This document shows positions 1 through 11,064 of a DNA stretch of 64,000 bases, one piece after another (the stretch's first letter is position 1; each line of letters begins with the position of its first letter). The DNA is taken from positions 1,550,001 to 1,614,000 of the forward strand of contig OY756139.1 in NCBI GenBank assembly GCA_963576785.1, written 5' to 3'. Source of the DNA: Chlorophyllum brunneum (Eukaryota; Basidiomycota; Agaricomycetes; Agaricales; Agaricaceae). The notes beneath the pieces are model-generated. The model made no database searches, had not been told where the DNA came from, and was given only the letters and a program-made list of their open reading frames with translations. Made by a program: the position numbers and the translations under genes.

Positions 1-734
1 CATATTCCATTGGGCTGGTCCTCTAAAGAGGCAATCAAAGCTATTTTTGACAACTCCCCTATACCCGAATGGCATGGCATAAACTCCGTTTAGCTTCAGG
101 GTCGAGTACATGTACGACTCTTTCGAATTCTAAAGGCGCTGACAAGAGCTTTGAGAGGGTGGGTAGCACCGCTGCACCTGGGACCTGCACGCAGATCCAT
201 TGAAGAGATACCATTTGGCCTTCATGAAGAACTAATCAGGCTTGCGGCCCAATATCGGGCCCTCCGTCAATTAATTGATTGTCTGGTTTAAAAATACCCG
301 AAGTAGAGCACCAGATGGAAAATGATGTCATGGATGATCCTATTCCAAGTCAACGCAACATTTATACTGTTCAACATGCGCCTCCATGATCATCCCAAAC
401 TATCTGCTCTTCTTCGCAGCATGTTTGTTGATTCTGACATCTGGCCATGTACACGCTCCTTCTTCTACAAGGCCCTCTTCCCCCCCTTGATGCACTCATG
501 GACGAAAACCAGCTCTTGCAACTTCCCTCTATTCAGCGACATCGCCTTCTCACTCGCGTAGCCGACGATTGCCATACTACCTCTATTCATTTGGCAGGAC
601 GAATATGGGGCTCACTTGCTCGGACTTTTTCCCCCTTTCAACCCCGTTCAACAATCAAATCGATTACCCTCCCTCGTTGCTGTGCCCACCTCCACCCCAC
701 TTCCTCCTCTAACATTACTATAAATTTCATGTAG
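1..734 (+). other. Left-edge region with possible gene remnant
   Basis: No recognised gene. Frame 1 is open from base 1 to a TAA at 289-291 except for one TAG at 91-93. The part after the TAG reads like helical protein (about 65 codons). A second stretch, 447-734, is open for 95 codons on the same strand and could be a downstream exon, because a pyrimidine-rich acceptor-like site ends at about 420. Neither reading resembles a family I know. It could be the 3' end of a gene that starts outside the window, a decayed gene, or chance. Confidence 0.2.
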
Positions 735-1197
735 CATTATATTATATAGGTCTGTGCCGTATTTCGTAGTCGACGAGGTGTACGTGTCTTACGTGTCACC
801 TGAGCCCTTTGTAGCGTAGTCGACTAAATTGATGTCATTGTCATTCAAGGTGTGAGGGCTTCTGACGATAGCGGGAACCGTTATCTGCGGAAAGAGGAAT
901 AGGTCAGGTGTAACAAGCTATTGTGCGACATCAAACTCTGAATCACGGGGAAAAAGGCGAGTTACCAGGTTGGTAGATGATTAGTAAAATATTGATAGAG
1001 AATAATTGTATACTGTGCATATAGAATTACAATGTGCATGGTGTGAGATTTAAGGGGAAATGAATGGGGTCCAACACATCCACAAGAATAGCGAGGGGAT
1101 AAGATGACAGGAGCTGATAGATATTTGGCGGAATGTAAAGAAAAATTAAAAACAAACATGCGATATGCGATAATGGCGGAGTTTCGAACCTCAAGCT
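735..1197. other. Intergenic, 3' flank of the RING gene
   Basis: AT-rich stretch downstream of the minus-strand RING ligase. I see no conserved reading frame. It probably holds the ligase 3' UTR and polyadenylation signals. Confidence 0.4.
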
Positions 1198-3476
1198 TCA
1201 AGCCCCATGATACGCTGCTGTCGAACCCTCGGCTACTTGTGGCTGGTACTGGTTGGATCCTTCCTGTGGGCTTTGTTCTCGTACTTGCTGCTCGTCCTGT
1301 TGGTATTCCTGCTCCCTCTGCTGGCGTCTGCGACGTCTACCTGACGCGAAGCGTAGGTACCTCGAGAATCTGTTATTTCCATGCAGGGAGGTCCCCAATC
1401 CCGACCGCCGAGGACTCAATGTTCGATGATGATGTGATTGCCTGTGCTCTGCTCCGGAATAGTCGGGATAGAGACCATCTATACCAAGCTCTTGACTTTC
1501 TCTCTCATCTTGGTACGAGATCATGCTTGCAAGCGCGAGGAAATCTGCGATCGCACCAAGTTTAATTATGACAGGAAGGATCGTGTAAGGGGGAGGAGGG
1601 TTTGCCGACATACCTTGCCGACAAATAGGACATGAACTCGACAACTCGAGCAACCACTGATCAACACATTCTGGATGGAATCGATGCTTTCCTTCACATG
1701 GCAATACTCTGATATCGTCGCCTTCCTCAAAGTCGACGATACAAATAGGGCATGTCTCGCGTCCCATGGCCTCTGGGCTCAGGTCATGTCTGACCAGGAT
1801 AAGATCTTGTTGATTTGACTGTTGAGGTGGCGAGGACCTGGAATTTGGTGCCGAGGGGCCCTCTCCGCGGTCTTCTCCCTGAAGATCCGGTGTTCGTGAT
1901 GTACTGGGTCCTGGACTTGTATCGGTCGGACGGGAATCTTTTGCCCTGGTGTCGCTCGACTCGGTGGATTGAACGCCTGCAGTTGCTGTCACTATCGCTT
2001 CATCGTGGCTACTAAAAAATGGACTTTGACTACTCGTTACCATCCGATCTACAACATCCCATTGTGAGAGCTCTTGAGCTTCCACGTCTTTCGTTGGGAT
2101 CGTTGTGCTAGCGACAAAATCACCCGTTCGATCGTCACTCCCTCGTCCAAATTTGACAATGGGGAAGGTGTCAAGGATAGCCCGTGTGAGACCCCTCGCA
2201 CGACCTTGTGGAGGACCATCTAAGCCAATCCTAGCACGTGGGCCATATCGCTCGGGATGCCGTAGAGCGCGAATAGCCTGACCATCGAGTGAGGAAGGAG
2301 GAGGCCAAAAAATGATAGTATTGTTAGTTGTTTGAGTATCAAATGGAAAAGAATAAAACGCACCCCTGAAATAATCACAACGCAGAAAAGGGCAGACACG
2401 CAGCCAGTGATGGCATAGAGTATTATCCTAGCGGCACCCGAGGAATTCATCAATAATCCACCGCACCGCAACGTGGGGTGGTGAGGGTCAAGAGGCAACT
2501 AGGTCGAAACTCACATTGCGAGTGCAGTATTACTGGAACTGGAACCTCCCGCATTCGAACCTCCACCATTGGCATCGGTGACAACAGGATCATTCGCATC
2601 CCCTGTAGCGTTGTACGCGCGCAACTCTGCATATAGGAACCCAGACTCCGTAGCATAGCCCCTCTGAATAGAGTCTCTGACGGCCTCTGCTGTGTCATTG
2701 AGGCGCTGAGAATCATACTTGGTGATGCTGCTGTTCGCGGGCGATAATTGACCAAACTGATAATCAATGAGGTGGGCGCTGGTTTTGCTTTGGGTAGAGA
2801 AAATGTCGAAGACTTGATCGAATGTCGCGGGATCAGCATATTCCGGATTGATGACGCATGCAAGCGAGTGCAGAGAATACAACAACTGAGGCAGTGATAG
2901 CTATCTTCAGCAAGAGACCTTGTGGTGGGTTTTAATGGACATACAGCTGCGACTGCGCCTTTGTCGCGTGCCAGAGTGAATATGTCGACTTCCATTGAGG
3001 CGTCAGTGGCATTGGTATCGCAGGAGACCATTGCAATCCAGGGTGCAGAAGCTGGACGCGGATGTCAGGATTGTCAGCACACTTGATCAAGTAGGCGCAC
3101 TCGGTGGGGTTAATTCATTGACAGAATCCTCTGAAAAGTGAATCAAAATGCCCTGGGAAACAGTGGAATATCAACAGGCGAAACGGATGTCGACTTGAAC
3201 GGCCGGTATCAACGGCATACCTTGCTGATGCCTTGGCTGCCATTGCCAGCGAGCTGATATGAGACGTTTTCCACATAATTACTACAAGGCCGGTGAGAAT
3301 GAGGCCGGGCCCCAAAGGCTGAATACAGACCCGTTGGAATACCACTGAAGACGAAGCTTGGAGATGTCGGTGATGTTGAGGCCGCCTGCAATAGCGTCTT
3401 TTGCGGAGTTTGTGGGGGAGGCTGGGATATATGCGGCGACACGGGCTATGAGGAGGAGGGAAAGGAGGGGTATCAT
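1198..3476 (-). CDS. PA-TM-RING E3 ubiquitin ligase
   Basis: Predicted membrane E3 ligase of the PA-TM-RING (RNF13/GRAIL-like) type, which in other organisms acts in the endolysosomal system. The first exon encodes a signal peptide (MIPLLSLLLIARVAAY). A lumenal protease-associated-like region with N-glycosylation sequons follows, then a transmembrane helix around 2340-2430 (IILYAITGCVSALFCVVII). The cytosolic part is Ser/Pro-rich and carries a RING-H2 domain around 1630-1770: CPIC, then C-x3-H-x2-H-x2-C, then CPIC. The C-terminus is Arg/Gln-rich. Short introns interrupt the N-terminal half; the exon joins in the PA region were made by eye. Start chosen at the ATG at 3474-3476 because it opens the signal peptide. 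Fold and class are clear; the substrate is unknown. Confidence 0.85.
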
Positions 3477-3575
3477 GGCCGATAAAGAGCAGCGGTAGCC
3501 TGGTAGGGGCAGATAAAGGAGAGAGTGGAATCCTGCAAGACCACACGTGCGCAGAACCAGCCTTGTATTACACTA

Positions 3576-5268
3576 TTACACAAAACACCCTAGCCTGTCC
3601 ACAGTAGCGCCGCCCCCCGCACGGTCATACACTAGCCTCCCCCGCACATATGTCTGCTCGACAACACCCGTCAGCCTCTGTCCTATGTATGGCGTCAACT
3701 TATTCTTGAAACTTATCCCCTCTCGTGTGACCTGGATCACCAGTTAAGAGCCTAGCCAAAAATAGATCTGGACCAACTCACCTCGAAAACCGCCTCGCTG
3801 TCCCAAATAACAATGTCCCCATCATAGCCTATTCTCAGCTCACCCTTTCTGTTGCCAACTCCTGCGTGTGCCGCCGTGCGCCGACCAGTCCATTCCAAAA
3901 TTTTGCCAAGAGATACTCCGCGTTTCCGACCTTCCGTCCACAGGAGACTCAGACCGAGCCCGAGTGTGCTTATCCCGCCCCACGCTTTCATAATGTCACC
4001 CTCTTCAATGCATTTCAGCTCGGCCACACACGGGCTATGGTCCGAAACAACAAAGTCGATCGTTCCATCCTTCAAAGCCTCCCATAGCTGATCTCTGTTC
4101 ACTTGGTCTCGGACGGGAGGGCAGCACTTGAATTCTGGTCGACCATCAGGAATATCATTGGAAGAGAGACAAAGGTAATGGAAACAGGTCTCCACGGTCA
4201 AGTTCTGTCCTGCCGCTTTTGCTTTGCGTATCGCTGGAAGTGCTTGAGCTGCAGCCAGGTGAACAATGTGGCACCGTAGCCCTGGGTGCTTCTGCTGAGT
4301 CTCTATAATAAAATTGATCGCGTCTACCTCAAGTTTCTGCGGTCTTGATCGTAAAAAAGTGGCGTATTTCGTTGGATCATTCGAATAATGATGATGATGT
4401 TGGCCATCCGCCCCACCCGACTCGTTCGCCAGCTCAGCATGAAAAAGCAGGACAGTCGGTCGACCCTGTTTCTATGATTTAAGTATACTTGGGCGGGAGT
4501 TATCATCAGAAGACTCCACCACCTGAAGTGCCAGCATCGCCAATTCGACGTCATGCTTCCCTACGCTCGGAAACTCCTGTCCGTGGGTGGTGTCAGCATC
4601 ATGTCAACGGGTTGCGGACGGCATGATACCCTTACATCAACACCACTTTCAATGAGGAAGCACTTGAAACCCTTTACGCCAGCATCAATAAGGGGCCCTA
4701 GATCGCCCTATGGTGTGTACCAACATCTTGATCAACAGAAAGTCCCATGAGGGTTGCCCGACGGGGAGATATTACCTGATTTCCTGGAATAACACCTCCC
4801 CAGAAACCGACATCAACATGACACTGGCCATACGCCGCATCTCGCTTAATTTTGAGGTTGTCCGTCGTCGTTGTTGGTGGGATAGAGTTGAGCGGCATAT
4901 CGATGACAGTCGTGACACCGCCTGATGCCGCTGCACGGGTTCCTGTCCAGAAGCCCTCCCATTCGGCTCGGCCAGGTTCATTTAGGTGAACATGGGCACT
5001 GGTTGATGATCGAACATGTTCTTATTCACAGGAATGGGACCACCCACTCGACTAGTCCTGGGAGGATAACTTTATTTCCAGCTTCAATATAAGCAGCGAT
5101 CTCGGTATCTGGTGCGAGATGTGGAACAAGATCATCCCTCGCAAATTGCCCAGGGAGGATGTTGATGATCTTCCCGGACAATGTGTCGATAACGAGTGTT
5201 GCTGGCTGGGGAGCATCCGCGTCCGGAAGGAGGACTCGCTGGCCTGAAAAGACAAGGAGAGACAACAT
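3576..5268 (-). CDS. DAL1: Allantoinase
   Basis: Amidohydrolase that opens allantoin to allantoate in purine-nitrogen use, normally cytosolic. After splicing the first introns the metal motif HVHLNEPG appears (about 4970-5000). The GFKCFL motif follows, whose lysine is the carboxylated metal bridge in this family (about 4650-4680). Further metal or active-site motifs are [17 protein letters not shown] and VVSDHSPC. The last exon (3576 to about 3740) reads [19 protein letters not shown] and carries the usual C-terminal [10 protein letters not shown] place the start at the ATG at 5266-5268 ([12 protein letters not shown]); the frame is open slightly further upstream without an ATG. About seven exons give a protein near the usual length (about 480 residues). 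Dihydroorotase and dihydropyrimidinase are relatives, but the GFKCF and VSDHSPC context fits allantoinase. Confidence 0.9.
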
Positions 5269-5871
5269 GGGAGTCGAGGGTAACAGGGAGCCCAAGCAGC
5301 CGCGCTACCCGATAAGGGACGCCTCTCCGGTGGCGATGAATCTGCATGCTCCTAATCGGTGTGAACACTGCCAAAAATACTCGAAATTCGCCCTTGCCAT
5401 CCGTCGACGATTGGCATTCGCTGTTCTGCGTACAAGACAAGGAGCCCTCCTGAACTCCCTGGGCCCGGTGCCTTGGCCTGCGAGGACAGCCTTTGAATAG
5501 CCGGTAGCTCCGGGTGGACCTGTGATCCGGTTGCTTGGATCTCGATCTGCTTCAGTCCATCAGAACCTCATGCTCTTGAGCTTTGATGCACCGAGCATTT
5601 CACAGCCTCGAATTATTTCGTCAACACCTTTGACATCGCTGTTTGATATTCCAATCATTCTGTCCATAGTTCGTGATGTATGATGGTCCGTCACATTCGA
5701 GTCAAGGTAACTACCACTCCCTATATATATCCGAGTGTATGCCATGGCCATCATAGCCTTGATTCTGGCCCATCTCTCCGCGTAGCTGTGCCATAAAAGC
5801 CTGACATCTTGCTCTTCAACCACCCTGTCAGCCCTCAACACCATACACATTCCATAGCTGCCGGTGCAGCA
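5269..5871. other. Divergent intergenic region, allantoinase/Yippee
   Basis: About 600 bp between two divergent starts. It presumably holds both promoters. Open frames on both strands here have no recognisable protein features. A tatatata stretch near 5725 could serve as a TATA-like element, but I cannot assign it to either gene. Confidence 0.4.
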
Positions 5872-7062
5872 ATGTATCCAAACCACGAGCTCGAGAATCT
5901 CAATGGAAGAAGTGTGATCCCCCGTCGACTACCACCTGTGCCCAGTCTCTCCTCCATACGGACGGCCTCATCATCCTCACCTTCCTCCTCTCCTCCCTTT
6001 TCTGTGTTCTCCTTGTCCCCGTCCCCATCTGGTTTCTCCTCACCCGCCTCCTCCCCGGGGTCTGTATCCCCCAGCTACTCTCCTACCAAGTCACTCAACG
6101 CCCGTAAGCGGGTCTCGAGACCACTACCTCAGATTCCTGGATCCAGAGACGCTTCCAGTCCAGACCTATCTAGTCATCCCATCCCGAGAAACGGCGCCAA
6201 ACTGATCGTCTGCCGGAGCTGCATGAATTGTATCACTACGAGCGAAAACCTCCTACCAGCCTCTGCCGTGAGTATTTTTTCCCCATTCCCAAGCTCCACT
6301 TTTGCCTTTGATATCTATCGTAATCAACCTTCTACTCCACCTGTCGTCCACTTTGTGATATCTGTCACTCACACTCCTTCACTTCGTTTGATCCTGATAA
6401 TAACGAATCAAAATACTGATGCTTTGTCGGATGCAGGTTCCCCCTGGCTCCCGTGCTTTCCGCGGGTTTTCAGGAAAGGCTTCCTTGTTCACAGAAGTGT
6501 AAGTTCATTTTTCCCAACATTTGACCTGGACTCAAGCCAATCCTCCGATGTCAGATATAACGTCAATACCTCTCCAGCGCGTGTGCAGCTCATGACCACG
6601 GGAGCACATACAATGCAAGAGGCCTTCTGCACTAATTGTTCAATTTGCCTCGGGTGGAAAATCGTCAAAGCACACGAGAGGTCGGAAAAATGGAAAGAAG
6701 ACAAGTGGCTGTTGGAGTTGGAGAATCTGTGGTTGGCGAGGAGTTCGGATATTTCGGATCCGAGTTTCGAGAAAGCAGTGGAGCGTGAACGTGAGCGCGA
6801 GAGGGAAAGAAGGATGGAAAGAGAGTTATCAAGAGAACCTCGTGGAAGGAGAGTATCGAATTTCGGGTTGGCGTCCGGGGAATATCCGAAGGATGCGGCG
6901 AGGATAGTGAAAGCTGCAAGAGAGAAGGGACTAGGTCTAGAGGTCATGGGGTATGCCCAATCCCCAGGACACCACCGCTATAGTCAGAGTACGCCAGACT
7001 TCATGGGCTCTTACCATGGCACCAGGAGCGCTGTTCATCTACCCGTGATTATTGCGACTTGA
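5872..7062 (+). CDS. Yippee-domain zinc-binding protein, extended
   Basis: Protein with a Yippee fold, a zinc-binding beta domain related to Mis18 and cereblon. Yeast has one member (MOH1). The N-terminal ~110 residues are Ser/Pro-rich. The domain follows: CRSC before the first intron, then GFSGKASLF, TGAHTM and CTNC-SICLGW, giving the two C-x2-C pairs. A C-terminal tail carries an Arg/Glu repeat (around 6780-6830) and a Tyr/His-rich end. Introns at about 6268-6436 and 6499-6554 restore the domain frame. Start chosen at the ATG at 5872 (MYPNHELENLNGR). Family members are usually about 120 residues; this one is about 320, so the flanks are added low-complexity sequence. Molecular role unknown. 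Confidence 0.8.
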   Translation: MYPNHELENLNGRSVIPRRLPPVPSLSSIRTASSSSPSSSPPFSVFSLSPSPSGFSSPASSPGSVSPSYSPTKSLNARKRVSRPLPQIPGSRDASSPDLSSHPIPRNGAKLIVCRSCMNCITTSENLLPASAVSIFSPFPSSTFAFDIYRNQPSTPPVVHFVISVTHTPSLRLILIITNQNTDALSDAGSPWLPCFPRVFRKGFLVHRSVSSFFPTFDLDSSQSSDVRYNVNTSPARVQLMTTGAHTMQEAFCTNCSICLGWKIVKAHERSEKWKEDKWLLELENLWLARSSDISDPSFEKAVERERERERERRMERELSREPRGRRVSNFGLASGEYPKDAARIVKAAREKGLGLEVMGYAQSPGHHRYSQSTPDFMGSYHGTRSAVHLPVIIAT

Positions 7063-8396
7063 GCATAGTTGTGTCTTTTGGCCCGCCTTCTGCTTGCGGC
7101 CTGCCTTCTTATCTTCGTTCATCCTGTCGTTTTTCTCTCGTCCGTTCCGGCCGGGCCCTTGCCTTTTACCTATCCTCTCTACCGCACCCACGACTCATCA
7201 TGACCACTTCCACCACATCTGGATATTGTTGTATTGTAGCTGTATTTTAGAAAATTTGCATCATGTAGTTACCCACATTCATTACAACTGTTCGTCAATC
7301 GTCACACTACCAACGCCATATGTTTCGTTTTCTTTCTATCGCACGAACTTCACGTAACTCTTCAAATTTCCCCATTCGTCTTCCGGCGCAGTTGTCCCTG
7401 TGTTGCACGACTGGCGACAAACAAACTTGATCAAGGAATGTTATGTATTTTGGATGCATCATCCCTGGAACATCAAATTGATTTGACCCCAACGCTGAAT
7501 GCATGCCCTGTTTCACTCTTCAGCGAGCTCAGCTGGCAAGGGCGGCTTAGAGCTCATAGCATCGTATATGTTCAAGTAAATTCCGGAGGTGGATCCGGTT
7601 CCACGCTCCGTTTGTTCGTCCGAGTGTAACCAACATCGCGTCGCGTATAGCTGCCTGCTTATCGGGGGGTGGGTTCTGATGGCGCACACGGTGGAGCGTG
7701 TGCCTTGAGCGGGAGGGTGAGCGTATATCTCGGAGCCGGACATAGACAAGATCTCAGTACTCAGTACTCAGTACTCAGTCTTGGCTGATTCGTTGGCGGA
7801 GTGATGTACGTTATGATGCTGGTCTTCTTATTTTCCGCTGTTGCACCCGTCGCATCGTCCGGACTCCGCAGTGGGATTTGGCCATCTATCTGTCAGTGAT
7901 TAAAAGGAAGCACACCGTTAAAAGTCACAGGGGTGGTTTCAAATCGAGATGCGGGCTCAGTACGCCATACAGAATAGAGAGCAAGATTTAATTCGAGCGC
8001 TTATCTGACCTTAACCACGGCATAAAAACCGGAACGAGATGAGGCTGTTGCACAATGATGACGAAGAAACATGCGACAAGAATTGAGGTGCAATTGGTCA
8101 AATTCGAAAGGTCTCGGAGTGAAAAGGAATTCCATTTAATACCGAGTCGACGCGGGGGGAACTGTGAAGTGGGGGTCACTAATAATCAACAAGGATGAAG
8201 CCAACCTCGGGGTTTGACGGGGCCAATGCGGCCACGGGAGAGGTGCGAAGGAATAGAGAATGTGGTGTTTTGCATGCCGTTATTAGGGTGTGGCTTCCTC
8301 ACTGCTGGGATCACGTGAGGCATTATTCTACTCTCCAGCTCTTTACGCCCTCCTTTCTGGGGAGCTCATGCCTCTTGTATCTTTGTTTCTATTTTG
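7063..8396. other. 1.3 kb gap without a recognised gene
   Basis: It holds the Yippee 3' region, a short tandem repeat (7753-7779) and the upstream region of the TBC gene. Open frames of 60-100 codons occur on both strands, but none shows domain-like sequence or convincing splice structure. Confidence 0.4.
7753..7779. repeat. Tandem repeat, 7-bp unit x ~4
   Basis: The unit ctcagta is repeated three times perfectly, plus a fourth copy complete but for its last base. It lies in intergenic sequence between the Yippee and TBC genes. Confidence 0.9.
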
Positions 8397-10840
8397 ATGT
8401 CCATATCGCTCTGCGAATCAACACTCGAGCCCGTTTCTATGGTCTCCACGAAGAACGCGTTGGACTCGTTACGTTCCCCAGAAAACAGCGGATTTGGCAC
8501 CCGGTTACCTGAACGTGGGTCCATTACAACGACGTTATCGGAACTGGATGACATTGCTCTGGACGATGATGAACCACCACCACCTTCACCTCTCGCCTCT
8601 GTTTCTTTAACATATGAACCAACCTCACCAGCCGTCTCCCCGTTGCCCCAGGCGTTGGGCTCGCTGTCCCACGAACTGGACAGCGGGGCTAGAGGAGGGG
8701 AGAAGAACGTTAACAGCGGACGTGGTAACGATGATGTTGTACATGACATGGACTTTAATATCTCGCATTCGAACATGTCCCATCAAAAGTCCGCGTCAAT
8801 CACTACCATTCGCTCTGGACATACTTTATCTCTCATAGAGGAGAAGAGACGCTCTACAAGGATCAGCTTGGATGGACAGCAAGCACTGCAAGAAGAGTTT
8901 TCACGGTTGCAAAAGGAAAAGCAGGCGATACAGGAACAGGGAGCGGAGGAAACAATTGATTGGGGTGAGTGCTTCGGTTCCATTACGTTGCACCACCTGA
9001 CAACTGTCTAGATTTCTGGGGAGCTGTCGTCTCAGGTAGCGTTCTTTGTTGCGGACGAGTTTGACAAAGTATAACATGGACCAGACTACCAAGGTTTTGC
9101 GGCAGACCGACCTGAGGTGCTTGCCCAAGCAATCGCAAAAGGTATCCCTGCAGCTCTTCGCGGTATGATGTGGCAACACATGTCAGTTGTCTATGCTTAT
9201 CTCCGAAATTTGAAGCCTTGATGACATAGTTTTACTCAGGGCAGCATCAAAGGATCTTGAGCTCGAGAGTACCTATATCAAGTTATTGAAGGAGACGAGT
9301 TCACATGAGAAATCTATCACAAGGGACCTCGGGAGGTGCGAGTACCTTTGTATTGTGGTCATGAAAAGTACTGAATTCCCTGAAGAACGTTTCCACACCA
9401 TGCCTTCTTTACAGATGGACAGGGCATCGGGCAGGAGAATCTTTTCAACGTTCTCAAAGCCTATTCCCTGTGAGTGCTCCTGCCTAGTGGCGTCGTCTGT
9501 TTGCCCTCTTACTTTAGATTGATACTAGATATGATTCACAGGTTGGATACTGTCAAGGACTGCCCTTTGTTGTCGCTGTGCTACTGCTAAATGTAAGAGG
9601 GATATGACACACGGAAGCGTTTCTGACTATACCTCAGATGCCAGACGAGGAAGCTTTCTCCTTGCTTGTGCGCCTAATGCAAGTATATGATTTAAGGGGC
9701 CATTATATGCCAGAAATGCCCAAACTGCAGATGCGTCTCGTGAGTTGTGTATTAACTGTAACATACCACGGTATTCACAAAATGATAGTTCCAGGTAATC
9801 AGTCCTTGTTGATCATATTCATTGCTTTGAACCCCATTCTCGCTGAACAGTTTGACCGTCTAATCGAAGAGTTACTTCCCGTCCTTCACGTTCATTTCCT
9901 CAGACAGGGAGTCAAATCCAGCATGTTCTGCTCGCAATGGCTTTTGACAATGTTCAGCTATCGGTGGGTCGACCTGTTGGACCAATCAATAATATCTGAT
10001 GTTGCCATTAGCTTCCCACTAGAAATTGTTTTTCGGATATATGATCACTGCTTGGCGAACGGGATAGAAGCTATGTTTGGGTTTAGCATTGCCTTGCTCA
10101 AGAAGAACGAGGAACGATTGTTGAAGTTTAAATTCGATGAGATTCTCGACTTTTTGAACAATAAATTACTTGACCAATACAGGGTATTTGCTCAGTCTTT
10201 TTGTGCCATTTCTGAACTAACGAGATCAGGTTTTAGGAAGTGATGGTAACCTTCCTGAACCTGCAAAATACGATGTAGATGGATTTGTTAGCGACGCCGT
10301 CTCGCTGAAGATCACGGCCTTCATGCTTGACTGCTATCGTCACGAATATGAAGACATGATTGTGAGTGATTTATTCAATGGAATAGGATATCTGTTTTGA
10401 TAGATCCGTATAGCGAGAGGCAAACAAACACGCCATCCAAATAGATGAACTGCGTAATAATAATCGTGCCCTGTCCCAGCAATGGTCAGCCGTTATCAGT
10501 CGTGCCTATGTCAAAGACTCATTTTGTGGAAGCAAAAGCTTAGAGGCCGGCTTTGCACAACTGAACATGGAGCACGTTGAGGTTCTAGTAAGTTGAATAT
10601 TCTGTCCCGGAATCGAGCTCAACGGCAGTAGAATGAGCTAGTGAAGCAGCGGCTGAGAAACGAAGAGCTAGAGAGTGAGCTTGTGCGTTATAAGCTTTTG
10701 TAGGTCCTCTTTCCCACCTTCGCAGCATCTATTTTCACAGCCTTGAAAGGTACGCAGAAGCAATGCACCAGAACGAGGACGCACAGTCATCACAGCGCAT
10801 GTCATTTGCCCAAATGTTGATGAAGAGGGGCAGCAAATGA
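8397..10840 (+). CDS. TBC-domain Rab GTPase-activating protein (Gyp5-like)
   Basis: Stimulates GTP hydrolysis by Rab GTPases in vesicle traffic. The N-terminal ~190 residues are Ser/Pro/acidic and end in a short coiled coil. The TBC domain follows, and with introns removed both catalytic fingers are visible: the arginine finger ITRDLGR (I-x-x-D-x-x-R) and the glutamine finger in VGYCQGL. Other conserved blocks are GQENLFNVLKAYSLYD, MFCSQWLLTMFSY and ALLKKNEERLL. A C-terminal coiled coil (VKQRLRNEELESELVRYK) matches the Gyp5/EVI5-like layout. Ten or so short introns; the one after DLGR runs from about 9336 to 9392 and joins to TFPHHAFFTDGQG. Start is the ATG at 8397, stop TGA at 10838-10840. 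The target Rab cannot be told from sequence. Confidence 0.88.
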
Positions 10841-11064
10841 CGGAGTAGATTACATTTCTAGTATACCTCACATTCACATATCTGCGGTGCATCGGTTTGA
10901 GATCTGGCAGTCATATCTGTCCATATGTATAGCATGTTTCACGTGGAGATAACCTTCTCTCGATTGTCCGGAAAAATGTGTGATGTATGGATGAATGGAG
11001 CATTTCAGGCGGAGCGCCCGGGTCTGGAACGCTGATCTCCGAGAAAAATCGAGCTGGGTTGGCA

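Noticed and set aside
1170..1195. String cgaacctcaag, also near 27901 and 42514, considered as tRNA T-arm or repeat
   Set aside because: The flanks do not fold into a tRNA and share no extended similarity; an 11-mer occurring three times in AT/GC-balanced sequence is weak evidence.
5159..5500. 113-codon plus-strand frame opposite allantoinase exon 1
   Set aside because: It overlaps the well-supported allantoinase exon antisense and shows no conserved motif.
9336..9413. Apparent frame break in the TBC domain after DLGR
   Set aside because: An intron ending at ctgaag (about 9392) restores TFPHHAFFTDGQG and the full domain.
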